A DNA stretch of 64,000 nucleotides from Corynespora cassiicola (Eukaryota; Ascomycota; Dothideomycetes; Pleosporales; Corynesporascaceae). The notes under the pieces are model-generated. The model worked only from the letters and a program-made list of their open reading frames with translations. It was not told where the DNA came from and made no database searches. Shown here piece after piece: positions 35,826 through 48,573 of the stretch (position 1 is its first letter; every line of letters begins with the position of its first letter). The stretch spans positions 1,736,001-1,800,000 of the forward strand of contig JAEUWY010000001.1 in assembly GCA_022059125.1 (NCBI GenBank), in the 5' to 3' direction. Made by a program: the position numbers and the translations under genes.

Positions 35826-37057
35826 CTATGAGCTAGCAATTAGCGGCGTCTGCACGTCCTTCAATGCATCCTTCTTGAGCTTCTTCCTCTTCTCCTTGCT
35901 GATGGAGCTCGCCTTCTTCTCTTCAGGCTCCTTCTTGTTCTTCTTGGCCTCACGGCCAGCCTTCTTCTTGGCCAGGACCTCATCATCGAGCAACTCCTCC
36001 TCCCACTCTTCCCACTTCCTCTTCTTGTCACTGGCCTTCTCTCCGTCCTTGATGGCCGGCTGCCATGCCTTGTCGAGGACCTGCGCGTCGTCGGTCCACA
36101 GCTCGTCGGCGAGCCAGATGGGAAGAGCCTTGGTCGTAGGACCCTTGATGTGCAGGGAGCGAACGTTCCTCCAGCCGTGCTCAATGTGCTTCTCGACAAC
36201 CTTGGTAACGACGGCCTCGACGTTGTCCTTGAGCTGCTCCGGCGTCATGGAGAGCTTTCCGACCTTGATCGAGGTGTTGGCAGAGGCGCTCATGCTGACA
36301 TAGGTAGCGTTGAGTGCATTCTCAATCTCCTTTGCGACGCCCTGGGGTGTGCCAATAACGCCCTCCGACTTCTTGTCCTTCTCGGTCTTTGCGCCGGCGG
36401 TGAGTCTAATGGGAACTGGGCGCTTCGATTTGCTCTGGTAGAAGGTCTTGCCCAAAAAGTCGGCGGCGATCTTGATGATGCGGTCGTCAACCATGAAGAG
36501 ATCGTACTCGGCGAGGAGAGCGCGCTTCTGCTCAAACGACTTGAACTTCTTCTTCAGCTTCTCGACGCCAAGCACACGGGCAACCTTTGCGCGGACGTCA
36601 GCTGGGAAAGCATCGGAGGCGACGAGGTCCTTGTAGGCGCGCTGGGGGTCCTTGGTGAAGATGCATATCCGGACGTCGGAAGGCTGGATCGAGTGTGGGA
36701 TGGGGCTGTGGGGAGTCAGCAATTGCAGCAACGGTGAAGCCTTGGGACGTACAGCTTGGTCGGCTTCAATTTGCTTGTGTCGTGAACATGCTTCTTGGTC
36801 GAGACGCTCAAGAAGATGGGCTGGTCGTTCTCTTCGGCATCGTCCTCGTCGGCTGTAAGACTCTTCTTGCCCTTCTCCTGCTTCTCCTCGGCGTGCTTCT
36901 TCATATGCGCAACCAGGGCAGTCGCGGCTCGCTCGACCTGGGCGGCGTCGAGCTGGTAGGGGGAGCCCTGGGCGGCCTTTGTGGTGAGGGGCGCATCGGC
37001 CTTCTTCTCCACCTTGGTCTCCTTCTTCACCACGGTCTTGGACTTTGACTTGGCCAT
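35826..37057 (-). CDS. Ribosome biogenesis L1-domain protein (Utp30/Cic1 family)
   Basis: Two exons, 37057-36753 and 36705-35826, encode 394 residues. The junction reads SKLKPTKLPIPHSI, a known signature of this family. The N-terminus is Lys-rich (MAKSKSKTVVKKETK). The L1-like domain spans about residues 45-290, with VRICIFTKDPQRAYKDLV, LLAEYDLFMVDDRII and GVAKEIENALNATY. The tail is strongly basic with coiled-coil character (AKKNKKEPEEKK, KEKRKKLKK). Human RSL1D1 and yeast Utp30 and Cic1 are relatives that act in nucleolar pre-rRNA processing. I cannot decide between the Utp30 and Cic1 types. It is divergent from the FHA gene. Confidence 0.9.
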
Positions 37058-38781
37058 TGTTGAATGTTCTGTCGTCGGCGTGGGCGGCCGTCTCTTGCCC
37101 GTTTAGAAAATTCGGAGCCAAGCCAAAATTTCGTCGGAGCGGCGAAACGATGGGCCGAGACGGAGGTATGGCGGGGTTGGCGCGACTACCGCATCAGGCA
37201 GGCACCAGGGCGGTGCAGCCAATCATCGCGTGGCCGATGCATCTCGCGCAGCACACGACACGCCGCGGGCGCCCAGAACCTGCAGCGCAGCAAACCGGTG
37301 GATCTTTTTTTCACCGTCCCAATGCAGCCGTCCGCACCGAGCACTGCCCTCGAGACACGCTGGACAAGTCTCCGAGCCCATCGACATCTGTCACGCGCAG
37401 TCGGGCTGTGGTGCATGCCCGCACGAATGGCCGGCGGACCCAGCCTCGAAATATATACCTCTGCGTCGATGCTGCGTTAACGCCGCGTTAACAATTGCAA
37501 AAGTGGGAACGAGGCCGGCCGATCCTGGACCTCACGTCAGAGTCGCTTGGATAGCCGGGAGTGTCCAGGTGCTGTGCTCCAGGCACGGATATCCCATCCC
37601 ATCTCGCCGAGACCACAGGCCACCGCGTCCTCCACCACGGTTTCAACGCGTCTATACCGCTCCTTTGGGCTTCGTCGCGGCCGGCTCCACCAGACGCGAT
37701 GGAATCTGTTCAGCCGTGTGGACTGCGCTAGAATAGTTTTTTCTTCTACGCAGCGTGACGTTTGCATCGAGCACCCAGCAACCAACTCCGGGCGGCCCAC
37801 TGGCTGCAGGCCTGATTCCTTTTTCAATCAGCTTAGCTTACCCCTCGGACGCATTCAAGGCGTTGGGCAATGTACGAGGTGTCCGGGCCAGGGAGGATGC
37901 GGTGGCCCAGAGCTGAACCTTGGAAGGATTAAATTGCCTAGTCTACAATTAAACAGCGGTTCGCGAAGGGAAAAAAAGCAAGCCCGATTATTACAGTTCG
38001 ATTACAAAATTTTGTGATCGGCCGTGATATTCGCGAGTCGTGCCCGCAGGTACGCAATGGGCTCCAGTTTGCTGCGTCCAGGTGCAAAACCAAAAGCCCA
38101 GCGCGTAGCCGGCTGCCAATAGCGGCGGCCAGAATGACAGCTCTCTGCAGCGTGGAGGGGCTGGGAGCGGGACAAGAGACCAAGGCACAGCAGCAGAGGC
38201 GGCCGAGAGCGAGAAAGCGAGCGAGTAATATCTATGACGGGCGTGAATCTTTGTGCTCGTGCACGGGGCCCTGTGCTATGCCCTGTTGGTGAGCGGTGGT
38301 GAGGCGTGTCAACCAGGACGCTGCAGAGCCGTGCTGCGAGCTCGAGGGCACTGTAGTCACGCCCAGTAGCAGCGCGTCCGGCGCGCTATATACATATTTG
38401 AAGGCAGCCAGCGTTGCAACGAGCAAATTGAGTTTGGAGTTCGCGGGTGGGAGAAATTCCATAGACGGTGAAGGTCCGAGCTCCCGCGTCCTACTCCACA
38501 CCCGTGAGCGCGTCCGCGACGTAGGAAGGACTGGCCGCCTCTAGGACCGCCTCACCCTCACTAACCGACCTCATGGCCTCTTCAACCTGACCGCCCCCTT
38601 CCACTCCCACACTCCTTTGACTGTATCCACCACCCCCTCCGCCCGCCTCTGCTGCTGGCTGCCTGCGTCTGACCCAGCGCTTCACGTCCACGTTGTGTCT
38701 GGACTGAAGCACGACACGCTGCCCGTCGTCGCCGTCGCCGTCGCCGTCGCCGTCGTCGCGTCTTCAGCTCGCCCTCGCACC
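37058..38781. promoter_or_regulatory. Divergent upstream region of the L1-domain and FHA genes
   Basis: 1.7 kb without a credible gene. The end nearest the FHA start is C-rich and carries the trinucleotide-type repeat listed separately. That repeat is within or next to the FHA leader. Confidence 0.5.
38724..38760. repeat. CGTCGC hexamer/trinucleotide repeat
   Basis: GTCGCC units repeat about five times just upstream of the FHA gene start. Translated upstream they would add a Val/Ala run, but the stretch is more likely leader. Confidence 0.8.
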
Positions 38782-40406
38782 ATGGAACCATCACCGCGCT
38801 CGCAGGCATCGCAATTGCCCGCGGATGCGGGCCATCAGCAGCCTGATGATGATGCGAGGAAGCCGTCGTTGCTCCCCGCCTTCGAGCCGCTGTCATCGTC
38901 GCCCTTCCCACGCCCTCGCTCCGCCAAGCGGAAGTTCGCTGATGAAGACTCTCCCAGCTTCCCCAAGCAGCAGCTCAAGTACTACCCCACCCCTGTGCCG
39001 ACGTCGTCGACGGGTATTCTCACCTCGTCGTCGCCTCAGCGTGATCGCCCGGGTCTTGGGCGAACCGTCTCGACGCTATCGGAGCGGGTGCCCCTCGGTG
39101 CCGTGCCCACAGTTACGCTGTCTGCAGACGGCGACATTCTGCGAATGGGCAGGTCGTCCAACTCGTCCGACTACCAGCTGTCGTCGAGCCGCCTGATTTC
39201 ACGCGTTCACGTCCAGGCCGCCTACCACGCGCCCACCGCGTCTTACCCGCAAGGCTTCATCGAGGTCGAGTGCCTGGGCTGGAACGGAGCAAAAATTCAC
39301 TGCCGCGGCCGTGTTTTCGACCTGGCCAAGGGCGACACGTACATGTCGGAGGATCCCGATGCTGAGATCTTGCTCGACGTGCAGGAGACTCGTGTCATGA
39401 TCGCGTGGCCCGCCGCTCCCGCTGTTGTTAGTAGGATGTCATGGGGAAGCTCGGACGACGACGAAGCCACACCCACTCGCCGCACTGCTGGAGACGTGCT
39501 TGCATCCAGCCCTCCCATTGCTCCCCGCTCTCCGGCCTCCCAGTCTCCCATCCGCCAGCCTGTCTTCGCCCCAATGGGAACTGCCGCTGCACCGGCAACC
39601 GAGTCTAGCGCCGTCCAAGTTTTTGAGGATGCCGATGCTCACGACGATCAGGTATCCATCAACAGTCCCACTCCGGAAGAGAAGACCTTCATCCGTCCAT
39701 CTGTCTCTCGTTCTGGCTCCGGCCGGAACTCTTACAATGCCAAGGCCAGCCTGCTCGCGTCCTTTGGCTCCGACGACTTCTCTGACGCTGACGAGGAGAA
39801 TGACCCTGTCGTCCACTCGTTCGGTCCGTTTGGCGACAACATATTGGGACGTATGGACTCCTTCTCGGCCAACACGCCATCTCAATCGGTTCAACGTCGT
39901 CGTTCAGCTCTTAATTCGCAGTCGCCAAAGAAGCATTCATTCGACAGCCTGCGTTTTAAGAACTCCCCGATCAAGAATCACGTCATCAATCAGCTGGCCT
40001 TTTCTCGCATCCACTCCCAGCCATTGTCTGCCATTCACGGTAATCTGCCCTCTGAGTTGAAGGCTTGCCAGGCCGACTCTGATGACAAGCCGGGTCGTAG
40101 GTCTTCTACGCCCATTGTCTCGCTATCCAAGTCAGACTTGAAGAGGATCCTTGACGAGATCCCCTGCGTTGGTGAAATTCCACGCTCAGGCAAGGACGCT
40201 GCTGGCAAGCCCCTTGAGAACGAGTTCTATTATGTTCCTGAAATGGACACCGACATGTTGCGTCGAGAGACCGTTACCGGTGGTATGCGGGGCACTGGCC
40301 TCCGTCAAGTGAGGAAGTCGCACAAGGTAGATACAATACCTCTCATTCGATGATGAAGATGCTCACCACTAAACAGCAATACTACTGGAAGCGCCCCCGC
40401 GCTTAG
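38782..40406 (+). CDS. FHA-domain protein, Tos4/Plm2-like
   Basis: Two exons, 38782-40326 and 40377-40406, encode 524 residues. The ATG at 38782 has a CACC ATG G context; the frame is open further upstream but only through repeat-like leader. The FHA domain is about residues 112-200: ILRMGRSSNSSDYQLSSS, then SRLISRVHVQA with the phosphothreonine-binding GR and SRxH residues, then GFIEVECLGWNGAKI. The rest is disordered with SP sites. A conserved C-terminal block (LSKSDLKRILDEIPCVGEI, GKPLENEFYYVPEMD) continues across the last intron into QYYWKRPRA. The terminal exon codes for only nine residues. Yeast Tos4 and Plm2 are chromatin-associated FHA proteins under G1/S control. Family placement is inferred. 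Confidence 0.85.
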
Positions 40407-41944
40407 ACAACCTCGACGTCGCTCCCCCATTCTCGCTGTACCCACTCAGCACATCCGACCCACCCGTCTGTATGCTCCTACACAGTCGAAACCGCGTCTG
40501 GTATACGATGCCGTCGTCATTCTCCCACCAATCAAAATAATACCAATCGGACACATGGAAGATAGACATGGATCGGATGGTCATGCAATTTCCCCATCTT
40601 CGTGTTTTTTCCCACTGCATAGCGAGGCGTTATCGATACCACTTCCCCGATTCAGTCCAATTCAATGCCATACCCCCAAAACCCCCATACCCTCTCGTCT
40701 GCCCCAATCCCCAAATAAGTTGTGTATACCAATATCCCCCAACCCTCTGGCATCCTGCTTCTGTACACTATGCTACACTTGCTTCGTCGTCTGCTCCTCG
40801 TTTTTGTTTTGCATTTCCTTATTTCCTCCTCGCGCTGGATTGGCTGGCCTTGTCTGCATGTGCATGTGCATGGTGGAGTGCATGGTGCATGTTTTAACCT
40901 CTTCCCCTTGTCTGCTGCTTTCCTCTTGTCTGCTGTGTTCTTTTTTTCCTAATCTGGTTCTCGTTCGATTCCCTTGCAGTTATCTGGTTTACATGTTCCC
41001 TTTTTTCTTAGAGCTTACTTTGGAGTCGATACGGGGGTGGAGTGAGGCATGGGTTCGATTTGGGTCCTGCGTTGAGCGGGGCGCGGCGGCGGCGTCGCCA
41101 ACACCAATGTATATGCGACGACGAAGACTCGGCATGGATGGTCGGATGGTTGGATGCACGCACATGACCCGCGCTCGACACCACCAACTAGACTCGACCA
41201 CCTACTTTGCTGACTTTTACCTGCTTCCTGCCCACACACACCCTCAAACCCCCCTCTCGAAGACCAAATTTTTTTCAATTCTTCCTCGTTGGTTTGCGTA
41301 CCGGATCGGATCGGATCGGAATGAGTAGGATGGGATGCTACGCCCGCGATGCGATTGCGATGCGCTTCTGGTATGGAAATTATGAGACACGAATGTTTAC
41401 ACTTAGTATGGGATCAAAATTGGAGAAATCAAAATCTTTTTTTTCTTCGCGGACATGCTTGCATTGGTCATGTGATGGTCATGTGTGAGGCGGGCTGAAA
41501 AAGGGGGATTAAAGTTTTTTGTTTGTTTACGGTGCGGGATGGTGGGATGGGGATTCGTGATACATGACGTAATTGCGATGCGAGTGTGGCGCGCGCTCAC
41601 GTGACACGTCTTAATGGAGATCAGCGTTCAGGACTCTGTTCATCACAGCTTTCAAAATCACACACGGATTATGGACGACGAAATATTGACTGGTTATGGT
41701 ATTTTGTCTCGCATATCCATCCACCCGCATCACGGCTCGAAGCATCTCAACCCGGCCCAGGGGTCTCGTTTTTCGAAAAGGAAGGTGAAAGAATCGATTC
41801 ACTCTACATGATGGTCGTCAATCCCAGGACTCGAGTGAGCAGCACAAGTAAGAAATCGTGTGCAATAATGCCCATGTCTTCCCGTTCCATTTCGTTGTCC
41901 TCGTTCCAGCACCCCGACTCGCCAGACGCCGATGAGCGATACGT
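40407..41944. other. Convergent 3' spacer between FHA and ubiquitin-L40 genes
   Basis: 1.5 kb containing both 3' UTRs. The plus-strand ORF at 40555-41328 is long but Cys/Leu/Ser-rich with no domain and is judged spurious. A GGATC tandem is near 41303, and a TCACGTGA palindrome lies at 41597-41604. Confidence 0.5.
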
Positions 41945-42673
<729 letters not shown>

Positions 42674-42788
42674 GTCGACGGTGGTGCTGGATCTTGTCTG
42701 GAGTTGACGTTGGAGAGGCAGGCGTCGCTTTGTCCTGAGTGTGCTTACGTGATGGTTCGTCGTTTAGCGAGGCGGCTCGTGCGTAATA

Positions 42789-42796
42789 TCACGTGA
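42789..42796. promoter_or_regulatory. CACGTG palindrome (TCACGTGA) upstream of ubiquitin-L40
   Basis: The palindrome lies 116-123 bases before the ubiquitin-L40 ATG, in the 262-base gap after RRN7. CACGTG is the Cbf1/bHLH core and is often found at ascomycete ribosomal protein promoters. Binding here is inferred. Confidence 0.5.
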
Positions 42797-42935
42797 TCAT
42801 TCCTTCACATCCCCGCGTCTCGGCAAATTTTGATCTATGTACAATCGTGTATGGTGTATCAGAAATGGATTGATTCTATACTGTTTAATTTTTTTATTTA
42901 CTTCAGTGTCGTCTGTTATGATGTCATCTATGACA

Positions 42936-44709
42936 CTAGGCCAGCGAGGATGGCTTCACTAGATCTCTCCTTGTCTTGCGCCATTTCTCAATCTTCTTCT
43001 CTGTGTAAAAAACAGACTTGACCAGCATATCGAATGAAAGCCCTGCTATACGGGCAGCTTCTTCATAGAATGCTCGAGCGTGCTCTGGCAAATCCTCCGC
43101 CACCTTGTAGTACTTGTATGCTTCTCCCGGCCTCAGACGTTCTACAAATCCTTCGTCTTCTTTGACCACTCTACTTGGACTAACGTTTTTGTGAACGGCT
43201 CGGACAAGCTTCAGCTTCTGTGCATCATCTGTGCCGTTTGATGAATTGTCCTGGCTATCGACGGACTCGTGGACAGGGAATAGATCGTAGAGGGCGCTTC
43301 GAAATTCCGACTTTGGTTCGGCCGCCTCACTGTGTGGCTCATCAAGAAAGCTCTCCTGATAAAAGTCTAGGTACTGGTCGAGCTGGTGTGGGAGCATGGA
43401 AAAGACGTCCTTCTCGTTCAATCCCATCATCTCCTCGTTCGTGAGAGCTAGGACCTCACCGCGCGCCTTTGTCTTGACCGAAGCAAATTCTCGCTGCCAA
43501 ACATCCCAATCGAGAACCGTCGCGGCTGGCTCTGATGATGTGAGAGGAAATCGACTGACCCCGTCAAAAGGGTATATGAGTTTGACGCAGACAACGAGAC
43601 AAGCAATTAGTTGAGCTTCGGGGAGATGACGTATGCTCACTCTACCCTTGTCTTCTGCATGGAGAGCAAAGTCGTATTCGAGAAGATCGCCCAGTTTTAT
43701 GGTCGCATCATAGAGCTCCAGAGGAAGTGCCAGCTCTTTTAGGTAGCGGTATATTAGGAGAGGAACGTTGAGTGACGGCCATAAAATACCATGTCGCTCC
43801 TCAAAGCCAATCTGCAAATCAACCATTGCAACATAAAATCGCTTAAATGTTAGAATGCCGTTCGGATCCAATACTGCATGATAATATGCTGGCAGTCGGT
43901 CTCTCATGGCAACTGGCAAATGTTTGATCGCTCGGCGGTAGGCCATTTTGTCTTCGGTGATCCATTTGTAAATGTCGCCAGGCGTGATTGGGAGCCGGAG
44001 TGTGATTATGCCCAAGTAGCACAGTCCTAAGCAGTCAAGAAGCGTCGGGCTACCTTTGGCCTTCTTCTCCCTGCGAACTGATCGGATCTTGTCTTCATCA
44101 GAATGTGACTCATTTTCCGAGGTGCTGAATGCTTGGGACTGTGAATCATATCCCTGGCTTTCGCCCGAGACTCTGCCGGCCAGTTGGGCGATGCGCAGCG
44201 CCCACAGATCCAGCACAACCGTCTCCAGCTCTGCGGGGAGACCCTTTTCTCGCACTAGGAACCATACTTGATGCCGTAGAATCAACTGGAGGCATTTCAG
44301 GTAGAGGTCAAGAGCCTTTTGACCCTTGAAATCTGAAAGCAGCTAGTGTTAGCGGAGAATCCCGTACTTGGTAGACCTGGTTGTTGGAGCGACAAAAATA
44401 GCCCGTCTGCATGGGCCAAACAAGTAAAACTTCAACAACTTACACTTTGAAGTGTCTCGCTCATCGTCATCGTCCCGCTTCCTGCGCGTCTTGGTCCTCG
44501 CAGCAGTCGTGAAATCATCTTCGTCCTTTCCCCGCAAAAGCTCCTGTGCACGTGTTAGCAACCATGTAAAATCCCACGCGATGCAAACTTACGCCTCTTC
44601 GATGCCCGTTTTGGCAGTATAGATAGCCGTCCTCCCCCTGTTCGTATATCCTGGAACGGCAGTTCTCGATGCCGCAGCGCGGCCCCTTCACTGGCCCTGA
44701 CTCGTCCAT
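42936..44709 (-). CDS. RRN7: RNA polymerase I initiation factor Rrn7 (TAF1B)
   Basis: Three exons, 44709-44593, 44543-44444 and 44332-42936, encode 537 residues. Exon 1 carries the Rrn7-type zinc ribbon: C12, C17, C32 and H36 in RCGIENC...YCQNGH. Exon 3 starts with YFKGQKALDLYLKCLQLILRHQVWFLV, a conserved first cyclin-fold helix. LPITPGDIYKWITEDKMAYRRAIKHLP and LPEAQLIACLVVCVKLIYPFDG are further TFIIB-like cyclin-fold blocks. In the core factor, Rrn7 joins Rrn6 and Rrn11 at the rDNA promoter and plays the TFIIB role for Pol I. Each exon junction keeps the frame (K-Y-F at the last). Confidence 0.93.
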
Positions 44710-45160
44710 GTCGCATTCGCAAGTCGTCTCATGGGGGCTGGGTTAGACTAGTGAGAAGAGGTGGTAAGTCAAGGCGATGGTCCCAAGCGCCTGAATTTGT
44801 AAATTCGCCGTCCGCTAGCGCCAAACCGGCAACCGCACATTATCACATTTTCACCAATGAAAAACACGGCAATACAAAGGTTTGCATAGCATCATCATTT
44901 TTGGTCATTGCCGTTTGGGGAATAATCTAAAGTCGTGGGAAAATTCGTGCCTAAGTGTCCCCGGTATATAGAGGCAATGCAAGAAGTCCACAAATCTGTC
45001 CGAAGAACCACAAACAGCCGTTACACAGGAGAGGGCAGAGGTCCCCGCACAGCCAGGGGCCCGCAGGTACCATGCAGAGCTCCTGGACTTCGCAACGGGT
45101 CTGTCGGCACTCCACAGTACCCTCCTGCTGAAGGCTCCAGCCCTGTACGTAGCGTTACAT
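44710..45160. other. Spacer between eIF5A 3' end and RRN7 start
   Basis: 451 bases holding the RRN7 promoter and, at the low end, the eIF5A 3' UTR. No gene is seen. Confidence 0.5.
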
Positions 45161-45893
45161 TTAGCCCTTGGGAGCCTCCTTGGCATCGATGGCAGCCTCC
45201 TCGCCCATGGCAGTGAGGACGATGACGTCTGGAATGCGGTTAGCAGGGTCCCATGCCGGGCGCATGCAAATAACTTACTAAGGTCCTTGCCATCCTCGAC
45301 GAACATCTTGTTGATCCTGTCGCCAATCTCGCCGTCGGGGACCTTGACGTCGTCCTTGGTGGAGCCGTCGTCGAGCATGAGGGAGAGGAAGCCGTCATCG
45401 GTAACGTCGAGCTGGCGCGCGGGTTAGCGAGAGATTGAATGTGGGGCCGGCGGGCACACTCACGAGCTGGTACTCGCGACGGGAGACGTTGGGGACGTCC
45501 ATGTTGTGGGTGGAGGGGCAGAGATCCTCGAGCTTCTTGCCAGTGAAGATGTCGATGGCGACCAAGTGGACCTTGGCGTGACCGTGCTTGCCGGTCTTGG
45601 AGGTGGACATCTCGACAATCTTGCAAGGGCGGTTCTTGATGACAACGTGACCGTTCTTCCTCAAGGCAGAGCACTGCATGGGGAAGGTGGTGGAGGCGCC
45701 GGCATCGGCGCTCTCGAAAGTGTGCTCATGCTGCGGGCGCGTTAGCTGGCACGATATTTTGGCGATGGCGGTGTTGAGGGGCTGGCGACTGGGTGCCTGG
45801 GCGCAATATGACGGCGGCAATCCATAAGGTGGGGTAAAAAGGGCACATGGATGAGGGGAACGCGGAAAACCATACCTGCGCATCGTCGGCCAT
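45161..45893 (-). CDS. Translation factor eIF5A (hypusine-containing)
   Basis: Four exons, 45893-45876, 45730-45464, 45411-45279 and 45228-45161, join to 161 residues. Exon 1 codes for only MADDAQ. The hypusination loop is [13 protein letters not shown], with the modified lysine at position 54. Other conserved parts are [48 protein letters not shown] and the C-terminal [20 protein letters not shown]. eIF5A relieves ribosome stalling, notably at polyproline, and promotes termination. The intron after codon 6 is the longest here (145 bases). The gene is divergent from VPS52. Confidence 0.97.
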
Positions 45894-46232
45894 GGTGATT
45901 AAAGAGAGTCGATCGCGACTGGTGCTGCGGAAGACGCTGGGAAAGGATTTCGGGAGACTGGGGGCGGGGTGGAGGGCGAAGGGGGCTTTAAATGGGGAGA
46001 CGAAGAGAACTCTGCGTGTCTGGATTTTGAACTTTGGGCAGGAGGGGCTATGGGACGCTAGAGGCGCAGCCCCTGTCTAGTGTCGGCGCGGCACAACTTG
46101 ACCCCGGCGGCTTATGTCACGCCTCGGTGAATGGCGCCCCGACCCCAGAGCTGTCCCTAACGGTAGGTGTCAACAGGGGATGCGCCGCTGAACGGACGAC
46201 CGCCATTCACCACCACGCCCGCCGCGACCAAC
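45894..46232. promoter_or_regulatory. Divergent promoter of eIF5A and VPS52
   Basis: 339 bases between two opposite starts. I see no clear TATA element and no ORF of interest. Confidence 0.5.
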
Positions 46233-48321
46233 ATGTGGGGTCTGGACAGGCTCTCCGCCCACTCCACGCCCTCTGGCACCCCTCCCCCGCGCCGCGATTC
46301 ATATTCTCCAGCTCCCCGGCGCCCATATCCAGCATCAGGGCCCGGCCCGCTGCCCCCGCGCCCTGGCCTGAACCCGCGATCGTCGTCGCTGTCACTTGCG
46401 TCGCCCGCCTCGTCGAGCACCAGTCTTCCTGGCACCGCTCGCATTCCCAATGGCGCTGGCCGCCGCCGCCAGCCAGGGGGTGTCCCGCCCAACGTGCCTG
46501 ACCCGCTGCAGGTGCTGGAGTCGATACTCGGAGGGCCGCCGCGCAAGCCCGTGGCCCTGAAGGATGCTGCGATTGGAGTTATACCGCAGAAGCCAGACGA
46601 GGTGGTCGAGGATATTGATTTCGGGGGGCTCAGCCTGCAGGCCTTTGCGGCCGCGGAAACGCCTGATATACGCCAGTCTTCTCCTGTACATACATATAGT
46701 GCTCAGTCAGTTGAAGAATGTACGTGTACATGTCCTGTTCCCAGACAGTTTGCTCATGCCGCTCGCAGACGACAAAGAAAAAGACAAGTTCGAGGATCTC
46801 CACAAGTCCATCTTGGCCTGTGATGAAGTCCTCAAGTCTGTCGAGACATATCTTACAAACTTCCAATCCGACCTCGGTGCCGTTTCGGCAGAAATAGAGT
46901 CGTTACAAAATCGCTCAATGGCCCTCAACACCAAGCTGGAGAACCGCAAGGTGGTCGAAAAGCTTCTGGGCCCCGCGGTTGAGGACCTGAGCATATCGCC
47001 TGCCGTGGTGCGCAAGATTGCGGAGGGTCCAGTAGACGAAGGTTTTCTCCGTGCTCTGGCAGAACTCGAGAAGCGCTCCAAATCGATAGAAGGCAAAGGC
47101 AAAGAGAGGCCGGACCTAAAGGCGCTCACCGACATCAAGCCACTCATCGAGGATCTCACAAACCGTGCCATTGAGCGAATACGAGACTACATTGTTGCAC
47201 AAATCAAGGCCATCCGATCGCCGTCTATCAATGCCCAAATCATTCAGCAGCAAGCATTTCTCAAGTACAAAGATCTCTTTGCGTTCCTCTCAAGGCACCA
47301 GCCCGAACTTGCGCAGCAAATATCTCAGGCATACATTTATACGATGCGCTGGTATTACCTGAATCACTTCACAAGGTACCGTGCTGCGCTCGAGAAGCTG
47401 AAACTGCACGTCTTGGATCGATACGACATTTTGGGCGAGGACCCGAACGCACGACGGTCTGGTGCGCTGTTGGGTCAAGCACGTGGGGCTCCAGCTACCC
47501 ATGATGCATTCTCTCTGGGGCGACGTCGTGATGTACTAAAGACTTCCTCGCCTAATGCCTTGACTGCCTACCTTGCCGAGGAAGAAAAATCCGCACATCA
47601 TCTCGAGGTTCCTTTCCGGAGTTTCAACCTTGCACTCATCGACAATGCATCCTTCGAATACACGTTCCTCAGCACCTACTTCTCCCCGTCGCAAAACTTC
47701 CACGCCATCTCACGCACCTTTTCTTCAATCTTTGAGCCTACCCTTGCCTTGGGCCAGGCTCTCACCAAACAACTCACAGAGACAACGACAGACACACTAG
47801 GCATTCTTCTGTGTGTGCGTTTGAACCAACACTTTGCGTTTGAACTCCAACGCCGCAAAGTTCCTGCAGTGGAAGGTTACATTAATGCCACCAACATGTT
47901 GCTGTGGCCACGCTTCCAGCAGATTCTCGACCAACACTGCACTTCACTTCAAAAGTTGACTTCGTCGCTTCCGAACCGACCTTCCACAGGTGCAGCTCTG
48001 CTTTCCACTGCATCGTCTACAAACTCAACGGCACCAACTCCACTTACGCAAAGGTTTGCCAACCTCATTCAAGGCATTCTGGCTCTTTCATCCGAAGCGG
48101 GTGACGACGAACCAGTATCCGTGAGCGTCGCACGGTTGCGGTCCGAGTATGAAGCATACTTGACGCGCATGAGTAAAAGTATAAGTGATTCAAGAAAGAA
48201 GGAGCGCTTCTTGTGTAATAACTACAGTTTGGTGTGTACGATATTGGCAGATGTCGAGGGGCGTTTGGGTGAAGATGTCAAAGTACATTTTGAAAAGTTG
48301 CGGGACGCTTTTGACAAATAG
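46233..48321 (+). CDS. VPS52: Vps52, GARP complex subunit
   Basis: Two exons, 46233-46719 and 46769-48321, give 679 residues. A 49-base intron (GTACGT...CGCAG) joins VEE-YDKEKDKFEDLHKSI and repairs the frame. The first 150 residues are Ser/Pro-rich. The Vps52 domain follows, with coiled-coil DLGAVSAEIESLQNRSMALNTKLENRKVVE, then SPAVVRKIAEGPVDEGFLRAL, and YKDLFAFLSRHQPELAQQI with YTMRWYYLNHFTRYRAALEKL. Vps52 forms the GARP tether with Vps51, Vps53 and Vps54 for endosome-to-Golgi transport. The start is placed at MWGLDRLSAHS; the frame is open upstream but without a better ATG. Confidence 0.94.
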
Positions 48322-48573
48322 AACATCACGAAGCTTGGGTTGGGATCTGCATGGAGTACCGGATTAGCGTCATGAGCGAGCGTGCATACTCTTTCAATGA
48401 ACTATATGTGTCCAACTATCACAGGCATGTGGCTTTTGTAATCCTCGACTGTGACCATAAGCTAGCGTCCGAAACGGGCTTAGTGCGCCACCGCCTAATT
48501 TTCTCCACTACCGGTATCAAATGGGTCAGCGCCCGACGGTGGAAACCTTCGACTCACCACGCAAAAACTCACC

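Noticed and set aside
40555..41328. 257-codon plus-strand ORF between FHA and ubiquitin-L40
   Set aside because: Cys/Ser/Leu-rich translation with no motif, in what should be two 3' UTRs.
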